A stretch of 6,729 nt of DNA from the NCBI GenBank assembly GCA_003219995.1, contig QHRC01000121.1, forward strand, positions 1 through 6,729, written 5' to 3'. Below are positions 1-5,846 of this stretch, in pieces. Origin of the DNA: Verrucomicrobiota bacterium. Its GTDB lineage: Bacteria > Verrucomicrobiota > Verrucomicrobiia > Chthoniobacterales > UBA10450. The notes beneath the pieces were generated by a model, which was not told the origin of the DNA, did not search any database, and worked only from the letters and a program-made list of their open reading frames with translations. Every line of letters starts with the position of its first letter. Position 1 is the first letter of the stretch. Position numbers and translations under genes: made by a program.

Positions 1-1
1 G

Positions 2-94
2 GTGAGCGCGGCCCGCCTCCATCGCCTTGTTTTGGACCCCACGGAACCGGCTCGACTGGCTTTTGAGTGCGCTCAGGCATACAAAAAAATCTAG
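2..94 (+). CDS. C-terminal end of an unrecognised protein (partial)
   Basis: Reading frame 2 is open from the window edge to a TAG at 92-94 and gives about 30 residues, ending in AFECAQAYKKI. The codons resemble those of the neighbouring real genes. The ending is an amphipathic helix, as at the C-terminus of many soluble proteins. It lies on the same strand as the LysM gene, about 90 bp upstream of it. The fragment is too short to assign a family. It could be a chance open frame, because only 31 codons are visible; the other two plus-strand frames offer nothing better. Confidence 0.45.
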   Translation: MSAARLHRLVLDPTEPARLAFECAQAYKKI

Positions 95-110
95 GAAGAA
101 ACGCCGGAAA

Positions 111-150
111 GGCAAGCCATCGCCGGCCGTCTCATTTCGGTAGGCTTGCC
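111..150. repeat. Inverted repeat upstream of the LysM gene
   Basis: GGCAAGCC at 111-118 is the exact reverse complement of GGCTTGCC at 143-150, giving an 8-bp stem around a 24-nt loop that itself contains GCCGGC. It lies between the stop at 94 and the LysM start. No T-run follows on the plus strand, so a classical intrinsic terminator is not supported. It may be a leader structure or a weak terminator for the upstream gene. Confidence 0.4.
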
Positions 151-182
151 AGGCAAAGCGGCTGATGCCAACATTTGAGGCG

Positions 183-659
183 ATGAACCTGCGGGCGATA
201 TTTCTGATCGCGATGTTGAGTGTGTGGCTGCCATTCGATTCGGCGCAAACGTCCGCGCCCGCATCGGTCACATCTTCCGATGCCGCGCAACTCGAAGCAC
301 TCGCAAAAAAGATCGACGCGCAGAACGCCAAGATCGACGCGCTCTCTCAGCAAATCCTTAAATTGGAACAGGAGATTTCGAACAAACGGCCTGGGGTTAT
401 GATTGGAGAAAAGGCGCCCTCACCGGCGGCGTCTCCGGCCCCCACCGGATCTCTCCCGCAGTCAGCCGGCGGGAGTACGCACACCGTCGCGCGCGGCGAG
501 ACCCTCACTTCCATTGCCAGGTTGTACAAAGTGGGCGTTGAAGAACTGCAAAAATTTAATCACATCGAAGACGGCCGCAGATTGCAGGCCGGACAAACAA
601 TTATGATTCCATCTTCGCCGACGCCGACGGCCTCTCCGGCTTCATCGACCAATCACTAA
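183..659 (+). CDS. Secreted LysM-domain protein
   Basis: Small exported protein predicted to bind peptidoglycan through one LysM domain. Numbering from the ATG at 165, residues 7-28 form a signal peptide: MNLR, a hydrophobic run, then a likely cut near DSA/QTS. Residues 40-75 are a probable coiled coil rich in A, K, Q and L. Residues 82-104 are a Pro/Ser/Ala linker. Residues 105-149 are LysM (HTVARGETLTSIARLY to GQTIMIP), followed by a Pro/Ser/Thr tail. I prefer the ATG at 183 because it gives a clean signal peptide, whereas the 165 start would add MPTFEA with an acidic residue. Neither start has a well-placed Shine-Dalgarno site; GAGG at 177-180 is only 2 nt from the 183 ATG. The TAA stop overlaps the next start (TAATG). 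No catalytic domain is present, so the role is probably envelope binding or scaffolding. Confidence 0.85.
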   Translation: MNLRAIFLIAMLSVWLPFDSAQTSAPASVTSSDAAQLEALAKKIDAQNAKIDALSQQILKLEQEISNKRPGVMIGEKAPSPAASPAPTGSLPQSAGGSTHTVARGETLTSIARLYKVGVEELQKFNHIEDGRRLQAGQTIMIPSSPTPTASPASSTNH

Positions 660-1225
660 TGGAAGAGCCGTCGAACCAGAGCTGGTTTTTACGAAAATAC
701 GAAGGCGGCAGCATTTTTGGTCCGTTGCCGTTCGAACAGCTCGCGCTCTGGGCCTCTACCGCGCAGATCGCGCCGCACGACGCGGTTTCGATAGATCAAC
801 AAACGTGGATGAAAGCGCCGATGCTTCCGCAACTGGGCATGGATTGGCTGGTCGAAGTCACGAGCGAACATTATTATGGGCCAACAACGCTTGGTGCGAT
901 CCGGGAGTTTATTCGCCTTGGCGAGATCAGCGCTGAAACTTTCCTCATTAATTCCTGCAACGGCGCGCGCCAGCAGATTCAGGAAATGCCAGCTTTGCTG
1001 ACAATGTCACGACAAAATGGCGATGTCGCGACGAGCGAAGATGAGCCAAACCTGGCCAACGAGCCCGCCGCCACCGGCATCTCGATCCGTTTGCAAGAGC
1101 GCGTTCGCGATCTCGAACAGAGTCTACGCGAACAACGTCGCGCGCTCATCGAAGCCGAGCAACGTTACCATGAATTGGAACGCAAATATGAAGAGCTCGG
1201 GCAACAAGCCCGTTCCAAGTCTTAA
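659..1225 (+). CDS. GYF_2/DUF4339-type protein with C-terminal coiled coil
   Basis: Residues 8-64 match the GYF_2 (DUF4339) pattern: W-F-x-R-x-Y-E-G-G, then FGPLPFEQLALWA, and a conserved W50 before the final strand. Residues about 71-112 look like a second, diverged copy (YYGPTTLGAIREFIRLGEI). Residues 141-184 are a strongly charged coiled coil (RVRDLEQSLREQRRALIEAE). There is no signal peptide or membrane segment, so the protein is probably cytoplasmic. GYF-like modules are thought to bind peptides in other proteins, and the coiled coil suggests oligomerisation; no enzymatic role is visible. The ATG overlaps the LysM stop by 1 nt, which implies translational coupling, and no Shine-Dalgarno site precedes it. 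The biological role is unknown. Confidence 0.85.
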   Translation: MEEPSNQSWFLRKYEGGSIFGPLPFEQLALWASTAQIAPHDAVSIDQQTWMKAPMLPQLGMDWLVEVTSEHYYGPTTLGAIREFIRLGEISAETFLINSCNGARQQIQEMPALLTMSRQNGDVATSEDEPNLANEPAATGISIRLQERVRDLEQSLREQRRALIEAEQRYHELERKYEELGQQARSKS

Positions 1226-1240
1226 CCGCAAGATCGACAT

Positions 1241-1290
1241 AAAAAAATGCCGGTAGGGCGACGGCTCCGCGAGGCCGGCAAAATATTTTT
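1241..1290. terminator. Probable bidirectional terminator between convergent genes
   Basis: TGCCGG at 1248-1253 pairs with CCGGCA at 1275-1280, and the interior can fold further (GGCTC, CGC loop, GAG-GCC). A run of seven A lies at 1241-1247, so a minus-strand transcript leaving the exporter gene would end the hairpin with a U-tract. On the plus strand the hairpin is followed by AAATATTTTT. It lies just after the GYF-gene stop (1225) and the exporter stop (1304-1306), where two convergent units should end. The minus-strand terminator is the better one. Confidence 0.7.
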
Positions 1291-1303
1291 GTTGATCCAA
1301 CAG

Positions 1304-3115
1304 CTAAATTTCCTTTTCGATTTCCGTCGGCTCGACGGAGCCTCGCTCGACCAATGCTCCTTCCAATTCGGGGTCGGCGATAAATGTTTCCCGGGGGGTT
1401 TCAAGCAAACTTTGTTCGCACAACCGCGCATATTTACCGCCGAGCGCGAGCAATTCATCGTGTCGGCCGCGTTCGATGATCCGGCCGTGATCGAGCACAA
1501 GAATTTCATCCGCGTGCACAATTGTCGAAAGTCGATGCGCAATCACAATCGACGTCCGGTTGGCCATCAAATGTTCGAGCGCTTCCTGAATGAGGCGCTC
1601 CGTTGCCGTGTCCACGCTCGCGGTCGCTTCATCCAGAATTAAAATCGGCGGATCTTTCAAGAGCGCGCGTGCAATCGAGAGCCGCTGTTTTTCACCGACG
1701 CTCAACTTCACGCCGCGCTCGCCGACGACGCTTTCTAAGCCATTTGGCAACCTCTCGATAAAGCCGCGCGCATTCGCCGCGTCCGCCGCGCGCCACAATT
1801 CCACGTCCGTCGCGCTCGGTTTTCCCATCAGCAAATTCTCGCGGATCGATCCGTTGAATAAAAAGCTTTCCTGCGTCACCACCCCGATCGCTTCACGCAA
1901 AGCGCGCAGACCGTACCCGCGAATCGGTCTTTCATCGACATAAATCTCGCCGCTGGTGAATTCATAAAAGCGGACGAGCAGATTCACCAGGGTCGACTTC
2001 CCGGCGCCAGTGGCTCCCACCAGCGCGATGGTCGCGCCGGGCGGAGCTTGGAACGAAACGTGAATGAGCGCGGGAAGTCCCTCCGCGTAATTGAAGCTCA
2101 CGTCTTCGTAGCGAATGTCGCCCGCGATTGGCATCGAACTTTTTTCCACAATCCAATCTGGTTCGATTGGTTCATCGAGGATTTCAAAAACACGTTCGCC
2201 GGCCGCGCGTCCGGCTTGGATGAGCTGATTGAGCTGATGCAATCGGCTTACTGGATCGTACAAAAATGCCGTTAGCATCAAAAAAGCGACTAAATCACCC
2301 ATCTGCATCGCACCAGTGAGCACAGCGTGACTTCCGAAGCCCAGAACAATGACAGCGCCAAACGCTTCGAACATCGACATCGACGGGCTGTAAATCGCCC
2401 ACACCCGCATCACCACCAGAGTGGCATGGCGCAGCTGGTCGCTCACCCGGTTGAAACGCGCATGCTCTTCCTTCTCGCGCACGAAACTCTTGATCTGGCG
2501 AATCCCGGAGAGGTTGTCATGTAAAAGTGCGTTCATCGCCGAGGCGGCGCGACGTTGTAGTCGATAACGCCGATGCGCGGTGAGCGTATAAGCCAGCGCG
2601 CCCGCAATCAGAGGCGGAAATGGAACGAGCGCGAGCAGCGCCAGCTTGGCGTTGAAATAAAACATCACGCCGAGGACAATGAACACTTGCAGGACCGCGA
2701 CCACGCCTTGCTCGATCCCGTCAATCAGGACCCGCTCAACTGAGTTCACATCTTCGATCACACGCGTCATCAGGTCGCCAGTGGCGCGATTGTCGAACCA
2801 ACGCAGCGGAAGCAATTGAATATGCGAATACAAATCGCTGCGCAGATCGAAAATGACTTTTTGCTCGAACGTGTTGTTCAACACAATCCGCAGCGCGTTG
2901 AAAGCGTGTTGCAAAAGGAAAGCAATCACGGCCAACAAAATGAGCGGCAGCAATTTCTCCGGATGATGCAGCCGCACGACGTCGTCGATGATTCGCTTCG
3001 TCACCGCCGGAAAAACGATCACCATTAATGTGCCAACGATCGCGCAGCCGAGCGTCCCGGCCGCGAGCGCCGGGTAACGCTTCAGATACGCAAAAACGCG
3101 CCAGACGGTTTTCAT
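1304..3115 (-). CDS. MsbA-type ABC exporter (fused membrane and ATPase domains)
   Basis: A 603-residue half-transporter of normal length, expected to act as a homodimer in the inner membrane exporting a lipid, drug or similar hydrophobic substrate. The membrane domain spans about 1-300, with helices near 16-37, 55-79, 136-154, 157-178, 248-268 and 272-292. The nucleotide-binding domain spans about 333-570. It has A-loop Y343, Walker A GATGAGKST (367-375), Q-loop Q415, signature LSVGE (471-475, a variant of LSGGQ), Walker B ILILDE (491-496), D-loop SVD (500-502) and H-loop H527, so ATPase activity is expected. A 30-residue acidic tail follows. The ATG at 3113-3115 has no clear Shine-Dalgarno site. 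The gene follows a decayed OmpA-like remnant and a large hairpin, and ends before the shared terminator. MsbA-like lipid flipping is possible but cannot be told from multidrug export here. Confidence 0.93.
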   Translation of the reverse strand: MKTVWRVFAYLKRYPALAAGTLGCAIVGTLMVIVFPAVTKRIIDDVVRLHHPEKLLPLILLAVIAFLLQHAFNALRIVLNNTFEQKVIFDLRSDLYSHIQLLPLRWFDNRATGDLMTRVIEDVNSVERVLIDGIEQGVVAVLQVFIVLGVMFYFNAKLALLALVPFPPLIAGALAYTLTAHRRYRLQRRAASAMNALLHDNLSGIRQIKSFVREKEEHARFNRVSDQLRHATLVVMRVWAIYSPSMSMFEAFGAVIVLGFGSHAVLTGAMQMGDLVAFLMLTAFLYDPVSRLHQLNQLIQAGRAAGERVFEILDEPIEPDWIVEKSSMPIAGDIRYEDVSFNYAEGLPALIHVSFQAPPGATIALVGATGAGKSTLVNLLVRFYEFTSGEIYVDERPIRGYGLRALREAIGVVTQESFLFNGSIRENLLMGKPSATDVELWRAADAANARGFIERLPNGLESVVGERGVKLSVGEKQRLSIARALLKDPPILILDEATASVDTATERLIQEALEHLMANRTSIVIAHRLSTIVHADEILVLDHGRIIERGRHDELLALGGKYARLCEQSLLETPRETFIADPELEGALVERGSVEPTEIEKEI

Positions 3116-3158
3116 TTTCGCGGTTCAAAGTGCGATGTTGGCGAGCCACGCGCAAGTT

Positions 3159-3216
3159 GGAGGGCACCGCGCTGTCGGCGCCCAAATGTTTGGGACACGA
3201 CGGCGCGTGTCCCTTC
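3159..3216. repeat. Large imperfect inverted repeat upstream of the exporter
   Basis: Two 25-nt arms, 3159-3183 and 3192-3216, are imperfect reverse complements (18 of 25 positions, 20 counting G-U pairs in the plus-strand RNA) around an 8-nt spacer. Nested inside are a perfect 8-bp hairpin, GGGACACG (3192-3199) with CGTGTCCC (3206-3213), and a competing CCCAAA-TG-TTTGGG at 3181-3194. The element lies between the OmpA-like remnant and the exporter start. There is no adjacent T-run, so it is not a typical terminator. It could be a dispersed palindromic repeat (REP/MITE-like) or a structured leader of the exporter mRNA. Confidence 0.6.
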
Positions 3217-3242
3217 AAATTACGTCTCGATCTTGCAATCGA

Positions 3243-3600
3243 CTACTGCTTCACCAATTCCACGCGCCGGTTTTGCGCTTTGCCGATGGGATTATCGTTT
3301 GGTGCGACCGGTTTTTCCTGGCCGTAGCCGACTGTCGTTAGGCGAGACGCATCAATGCCGGCGGTCGCGCGATAATTCTTCACCGATGCCGCGCGCCGTT
3401 CCGAAAGTCCCTGATTTGCTGCGGCGTTGAAGTCGAATCGGGGTGGCCTGCGATTGACATCTTCCAATCTGTTTTTGCTTTTAACATCTCGACGATATTG
3501 TCGGGCGTGGACTTGGATTCGTCTTTGATTTTGTCGGAATCGAAATGCACGCCGTAAAATGCGCACTGAGCACGAATAGTTCACACCCGGTCGCCGGAAT
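3243..3600 (-). pseudogene. Broken OmpA-like (peptidoglycan-binding) domain gene
   Basis: The C-terminal half of an OmpA_C-like domain is split over two frames. From about 3580 to 3416 one frame gives FYGVHFDSDKIKDES, then WKMSIAGHPDSTSTPQQ. From about 3416 to the TAG at 3243-3245 the next frame gives NQGLSERRAASVKNY, a middle segment with GYGQEKPVAPND, then AQNRRVELVKQ. Together they match the family order: FDSD, GHxDS, LSERRA, NRRVEL. One missing A in the codons for QQ-NQG (three T at 3415-3417 on the plus strand) would explain the shift. Upstream, the first frame meets a stop at 3581-3583, and the roughly 120 nt before the dehydrogenase stop encode no signal peptide. The 5' part therefore appears lost, making a remnant more likely than a single sequencing error. 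GHPDS replaces the usual GHTDS. Confidence 0.75.
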
Positions 3601-3630
3601 GTTTATGTCGCCGAATCCGGCTGAGCCGGG

Positions 3631-3685
3631 CAGCTCCTTCTCATTTTGGCGTTGAACTTCACTTGAGCGTTGAAAGAAGGAGCTG
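3631..3685. repeat. 11-bp inverted repeat after the dehydrogenase gene
   Basis: CAGCTCCTTCT at 3631-3641 is the exact reverse complement of AGAAGGAGCTG at 3675-3685, with a 33-nt loop. Inside and at the border, GCGTTGAA occurs twice in direct orientation (3649-3656 and 3667-3674). It lies 20 bp downstream of the dehydrogenase stop in the direction of transcription, at the ragged 5' side of the OmpA-like remnant. There is no T-run. It could be an mRNA-stabilising hairpin or a scar of rearrangement. Confidence 0.4.
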
Positions 3686-3704
3686 GGCGATCCAGCTGAT
3701 TGTT

Positions 3705-4604
3705 TCAATCGGCTGCCTTCTGGCGCGAAGCGGATCGATCTTTGAAGGTGAGCTCGGCGATGCCGGATTTGTCCAGTTCGCCGAGTCCTTCGGCAATCAT
3801 TTGGTCATACTGCTGCTTGGTCGCGCCTGCGAGCGGAAGATCGAGACCGACACTGCGCGCAAGCTCAAGTGCGATGCCGCTGTCTTTTGCGGCGTGCGCC
3901 GCCGAGAAAAAACAACTGTGCTCGCGGTTTTGCATGTCTTCGCCATCGGTTTCGAGCACGCGCGAAGCCGCGCCGGTTTGTGAGAATACTTTTCTCAACA
4001 TTTCCAAATCGACACCCAGCGCTGCCCCAAGTCCAAGTCCTTCCGCCAGGCCGGCCGTGTTGATGTTCATCACCATGTTGACGAGCGCTTTCACTTTTGC
4101 CGCTTCGCCCGATTGGCCTACAAAGCGCACAGTCGATCCAAGCTCTTTTAAAATCGGCTCCCCATTCCGAAACGCTTCTTTGCTGCCGGCGCACATCAAA
4201 TAGAGCGAGCCTTCACGCGCCTGCGTGATGCTCGAAGCCATGCACGCTTCCAAAGTCTGCGCGCCGGCTCTTTTCGCGAGCTTTTCAAGATCGACATGAA
4301 CCTGGGGCGAAATCGTCGCGCAGTTGATGAAAAGTTTCCCGCGCGCGTTGACCAGCAAGTTATCCCCTTCTTCGCTAAAGATCTCGCGCATCGCATTGTC
4401 ATCCGGGACAACGGTGATGATAATGTCCGATTGCGCCGTCACCTCAGATAAATCCTGGCTGGCAGCACAACCGATCTCCCGCGCCAGTTTTGTCGCCGCT
4501 TCGCGGTTCGTGTCATAAACCGCCGTCACATGAAGATGTCGATCTTTCAATCGCCGCGCCATGTTCGCGCCCATCCGCCCAATGCCGACGAAACCGATGT
4601 TCAT
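3705..4604 (-). CDS. NAD(P)-dependent beta-hydroxyacid dehydrogenase (3-HIBADH/GLYR-like)
   Basis: A 299-residue soluble oxidoreductase of the 3-hydroxyisobutyrate dehydrogenase superfamily and of usual length. The N-terminal Rossmann fold has GIGRMG at 7-12. The end of the second strand carries D31 (VYDTNR), which in this family tends to favour NAD over NADP (inference). The probable catalytic lysine is K172, in AKVKALVNM, spaced as in plant glyoxylate/succinic semialdehyde reductases. The C-terminal helical domain carries AAKDSGIALELA (K240, D241) and ends with GLGELD. The usual substrate loop DAPVSGG is replaced by EACMASS (119-125), so the substrate cannot be named; glyoxylate, succinic semialdehyde or a related aldehyde or hydroxyacid is possible. 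The ATG overlaps the four-helix-bundle stop by 4 nt (ATGA), indicating coupled translation. Confidence 0.88.
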   Translation of the reverse strand: MNIGFVGIGRMGANMARRLKDRHLHVTAVYDTNREAATKLAREIGCAASQDLSEVTAQSDIIITVVPDDNAMREIFSEEGDNLLVNARGKLFINCATISPQVHVDLEKLAKRAGAQTLEACMASSITQAREGSLYLMCAGSKEAFRNGEPILKELGSTVRFVGQSGEAAKVKALVNMVMNINTAGLAEGLGLGAALGVDLEMLRKVFSQTGAASRVLETDGEDMQNREHSCFFSAAHAAKDSGIALELARSVGLDLPLAGATKQQYDQMIAEGLGELDKSGIAELTFKDRSASRQKAAD

Positions 4605-4987
4605 GGCGACGAGGTTTGAGGTTTTAGGTTCGAGGTTTGATTTCTACTCGAAGTGCGGCGGCCGGCGGTGAAAATCGCGGTCAGCTCATCAGCTTCGTGG
4701 AACAGTTCAGTTAGTTTCTTTGCAGGAAGCAACTCGCCATCGCGAATTAGCTCGAGCCAATAAATCGTTTCGTCGGCTTCTTCGGCAACAATGCCCAATC
4801 TTGCCGCAAATTCGACACGCGACCGCGAACGACAGGCGGCGCGATAGTTGGCGCCGATGGACGTACCGCTGCGAACGAGCTGATTTCCGATTGCGCGACC
4901 AGGTGTGGTCCTTGGTAAGTGATCGACGAGTTTCAAAATTCGCAAACTAAACGCTTTTGTCCGCGTGAGTAGTTCCGTCTTGCTCAC
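4601..4987 (-). CDS. Four-helix-bundle protein (S23/bIVS-type family)
   Basis: A 128-residue protein matching the four-helix-bundle family (TIGR02436), first known from ORFs in 23S rRNA intervening sequences and related in fold to the Avd accessory protein. Helices are about 8-25, 30-55, 58-82 and 88-107. Family motifs are IGNQLVRSGTSIGANYRAACR and, in helix 3, LGIVAEEADETIYWLELI. The family forms multimeric bundles and is thought to bind nucleic acid; its function outside diversity-generating elements is unknown. The start is GTG (4985-4987), with only a weak AGG upstream; no in-frame ATG gives the full first helix. Residues 116-125 (NQTSNLKPQT) are encoded by the heptamer array at 4614-4641 and lie outside the conserved fold. 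The stop overlaps the dehydrogenase ATG. No reverse transcriptase or rRNA is nearby. Confidence 0.88.
   Translation of the reverse strand: MSKTELLTRTKAFSLRILKLVDHLPRTTPGRAIGNQLVRSGTSIGANYRAACRSRSRVEFAARLGIVAEEADETIYWLELIRDGELLPAKKLTELFHEADELTAIFTAGRRTSSRNQTSNLKPQTSSP
4614..4641 (+). repeat. Heptamer array, downstream side of the four-helix-bundle gene
   Basis: Four consecutive 7-bp units read on the plus strand: GTTTGAG, GTTTTAG, GTTCGAG, GTTTGAT. They lie inside the 3' end of the four-helix-bundle gene and encode its tail. Together they match the inverted array at 5001-5028 at 23 of 28 positions. Confidence 0.8.
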
Positions 4988-5000
4988 ATCGCGAACCTAC

Positions 5001-5028
5001 ATCAAACATCAAACGTCAAACATCAAAC
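5001..5028 (-). repeat. Heptamer array, upstream side of the four-helix-bundle gene
   Basis: Four consecutive 7-bp units: ATCAAAC, ATCAAAC, GTCAAAC, ATCAAAC on the plus strand, which is GTTTGAT, GTTTGAC, GTTTGAT, GTTTGAT on the minus strand. The orientation is opposite to the 4614-4641 array. The stop codon of the metallo-hydrolase (TGA, 5023-5025) lies in the first unit transcribed. An adjoining CGAACCTA (4992-4999) also has its reverse complement TAGGTTCG in the other array (4625-4632). Confidence 0.85.
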
Positions 5029-5844
5029 TTTGCCCGCGAAGAACGGATTGTGCTGTTTCTCCTCGCCCACTGTGGTCATCGGACCATGTCCCGGGCAAAT
5101 AATTGTTTCGTCGGGTAGCGTCAGAATTTTTTCGAGATTGTTTCGCATGGCGTGTTCATAGGAAACGTTGCCGCCACCCATCGAGCCCGCAAAAAGTGAG
5201 TCGCCGACGATGGCAATCGGACGCGCGAGGCCAGTCACGACATAAGTCATGCCGCCGGGCGAATGGCCCCAAGTCAGCCGCGTATCGATTTCGAGGTGGC
5301 CAAGCCGAAAACGCCTGCCTTCCTCGATCGGTTCTGCGCCCGGCACGGATTCGCGCGCTGGAGCGAAAACTTGCGCACCCGTTTCTTCACGCAGTCGCGG
5401 CAAATCGGCGACATGATCGGAGTGTGCGTGCGTAAGTAAAATGAGTTTTACGCTCAGTTTTTCCTTAGTCGCAAAACGAACCATTTCAGAACAATCAGCA
5501 CCCGTATCGAAAGCTGCCGCCGCACGGCTTCCCGGATCCCAAATGAGATAGGCATTGACGGCCATGTCGTGATAACGGGTGTTGAATTGGCCGAGGCCCT
5601 CCCGCTCATTAATTTTTTTTGGCTGCCATTCGTTCGTTGCGAGCTCGCACAAAGCGCGCGCTGCAAGGCCCAGGACCGGCGCAACACGCAACAGCGCTAG
5701 TTCATCGAAACCCCCTTCACGCAGTTTGCGGATCTTTTGCGAGCTGACACGTGCTTTTTCGGCAAGCTCGCTATCCGAAATGCGCAAACCACGTTGCGCT
5801 TTGCCGATGATGTCACCGATGTTGTCTTCGAGCGGGATAGCCAT
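5023..5844 (-). CDS. Metallo-beta-lactamase-fold hydrolase with N-terminal helix-turn-helix
   Basis: A 273-residue two-domain protein. Residues about 8-70 resemble an XRE/Cro-type helix-turn-helix (SDSELAEKARVSSQKIRKLREGG). Residues about 85-270 form a metallo-beta-lactamase domain close to glyoxalase II-like and related thioester hydrolases. Metal-binding residues all appear present: THAHSDH (H139, H141, D143, H144), H194 in WGHSPGG, D215 in GDSLFAG and H253 in PGHGP. The glyoxalase II C-terminal helical domain is absent, so glutathione specificity is not expected. It could cleave a thioester or lactone, with the N-terminal domain binding DNA or acting in dimerisation. The ATG at 5842-5844 is 2 nt after the lipB stop with no Shine-Dalgarno site, so coupling is likely. 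The last codons and stop come from the heptamer array. Confidence 0.9.
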   Translation of the reverse strand: MAIPLEDNIGDIIGKAQRGLRISDSELAEKARVSSQKIRKLREGGFDELALLRVAPVLGLAARALCELATNEWQPKKINEREGLGQFNTRYHDMAVNAYLIWDPGSRAAAAFDTGADCSEMVRFATKEKLSVKLILLTHAHSDHVADLPRLREETGAQVFAPARESVPGAEPIEEGRRFRLGHLEIDTRLTWGHSPGGMTYVVTGLARPIAIVGDSLFAGSMGGGNVSYEHAMRNNLEKILTLPDETIICPGHGPMTTVGEEKQHNPFFAGKV

Positions 5845-5846
5845 TG

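Noticed and set aside
95..182. Sigma70-type promoter for the LysM gene
   Set aside because: No convincing -35/-10 pair with proper spacing could be read.
1247..1642. 131-residue plus-strand open frame
   Set aside because: It is antisense to the exporter ATPase domain and starts inside the terminator hairpin.
3192..3213. Intrinsic terminator at the perfect 8-bp hairpin
   Set aside because: No T-run follows on either strand, so it is reported only as an inverted repeat.
2736..3218. 160-residue minus-strand open frame
   Set aside because: It overlaps the exporter N-terminus in another frame and has an Arg-rich shadow composition.
3481..3708. 75-residue frame starting TTG at the dehydrogenase stop
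   Set aside because: It has no signal peptide or domain and leaves the OmpA-like frame at the conserved part; treated as part of the decayed region.
3700..4203. 167-residue plus-strand open frame
   Set aside because: It lies wholly antisense to the dehydrogenase, is rich in Ser, Ala and Pro, and has no recognisable domain.
4601..4987. 23S rRNA intervening sequence or diversity-generating retroelement accessory gene
   Set aside because: The protein family fits, but there is no rRNA sequence around it and no reverse transcriptase or template/variable repeat in the window.
5001..5028. CRISPR-like short tandem repeats
   Set aside because: The units are 7 bp and contiguous with no spacers, and no cas gene is present.
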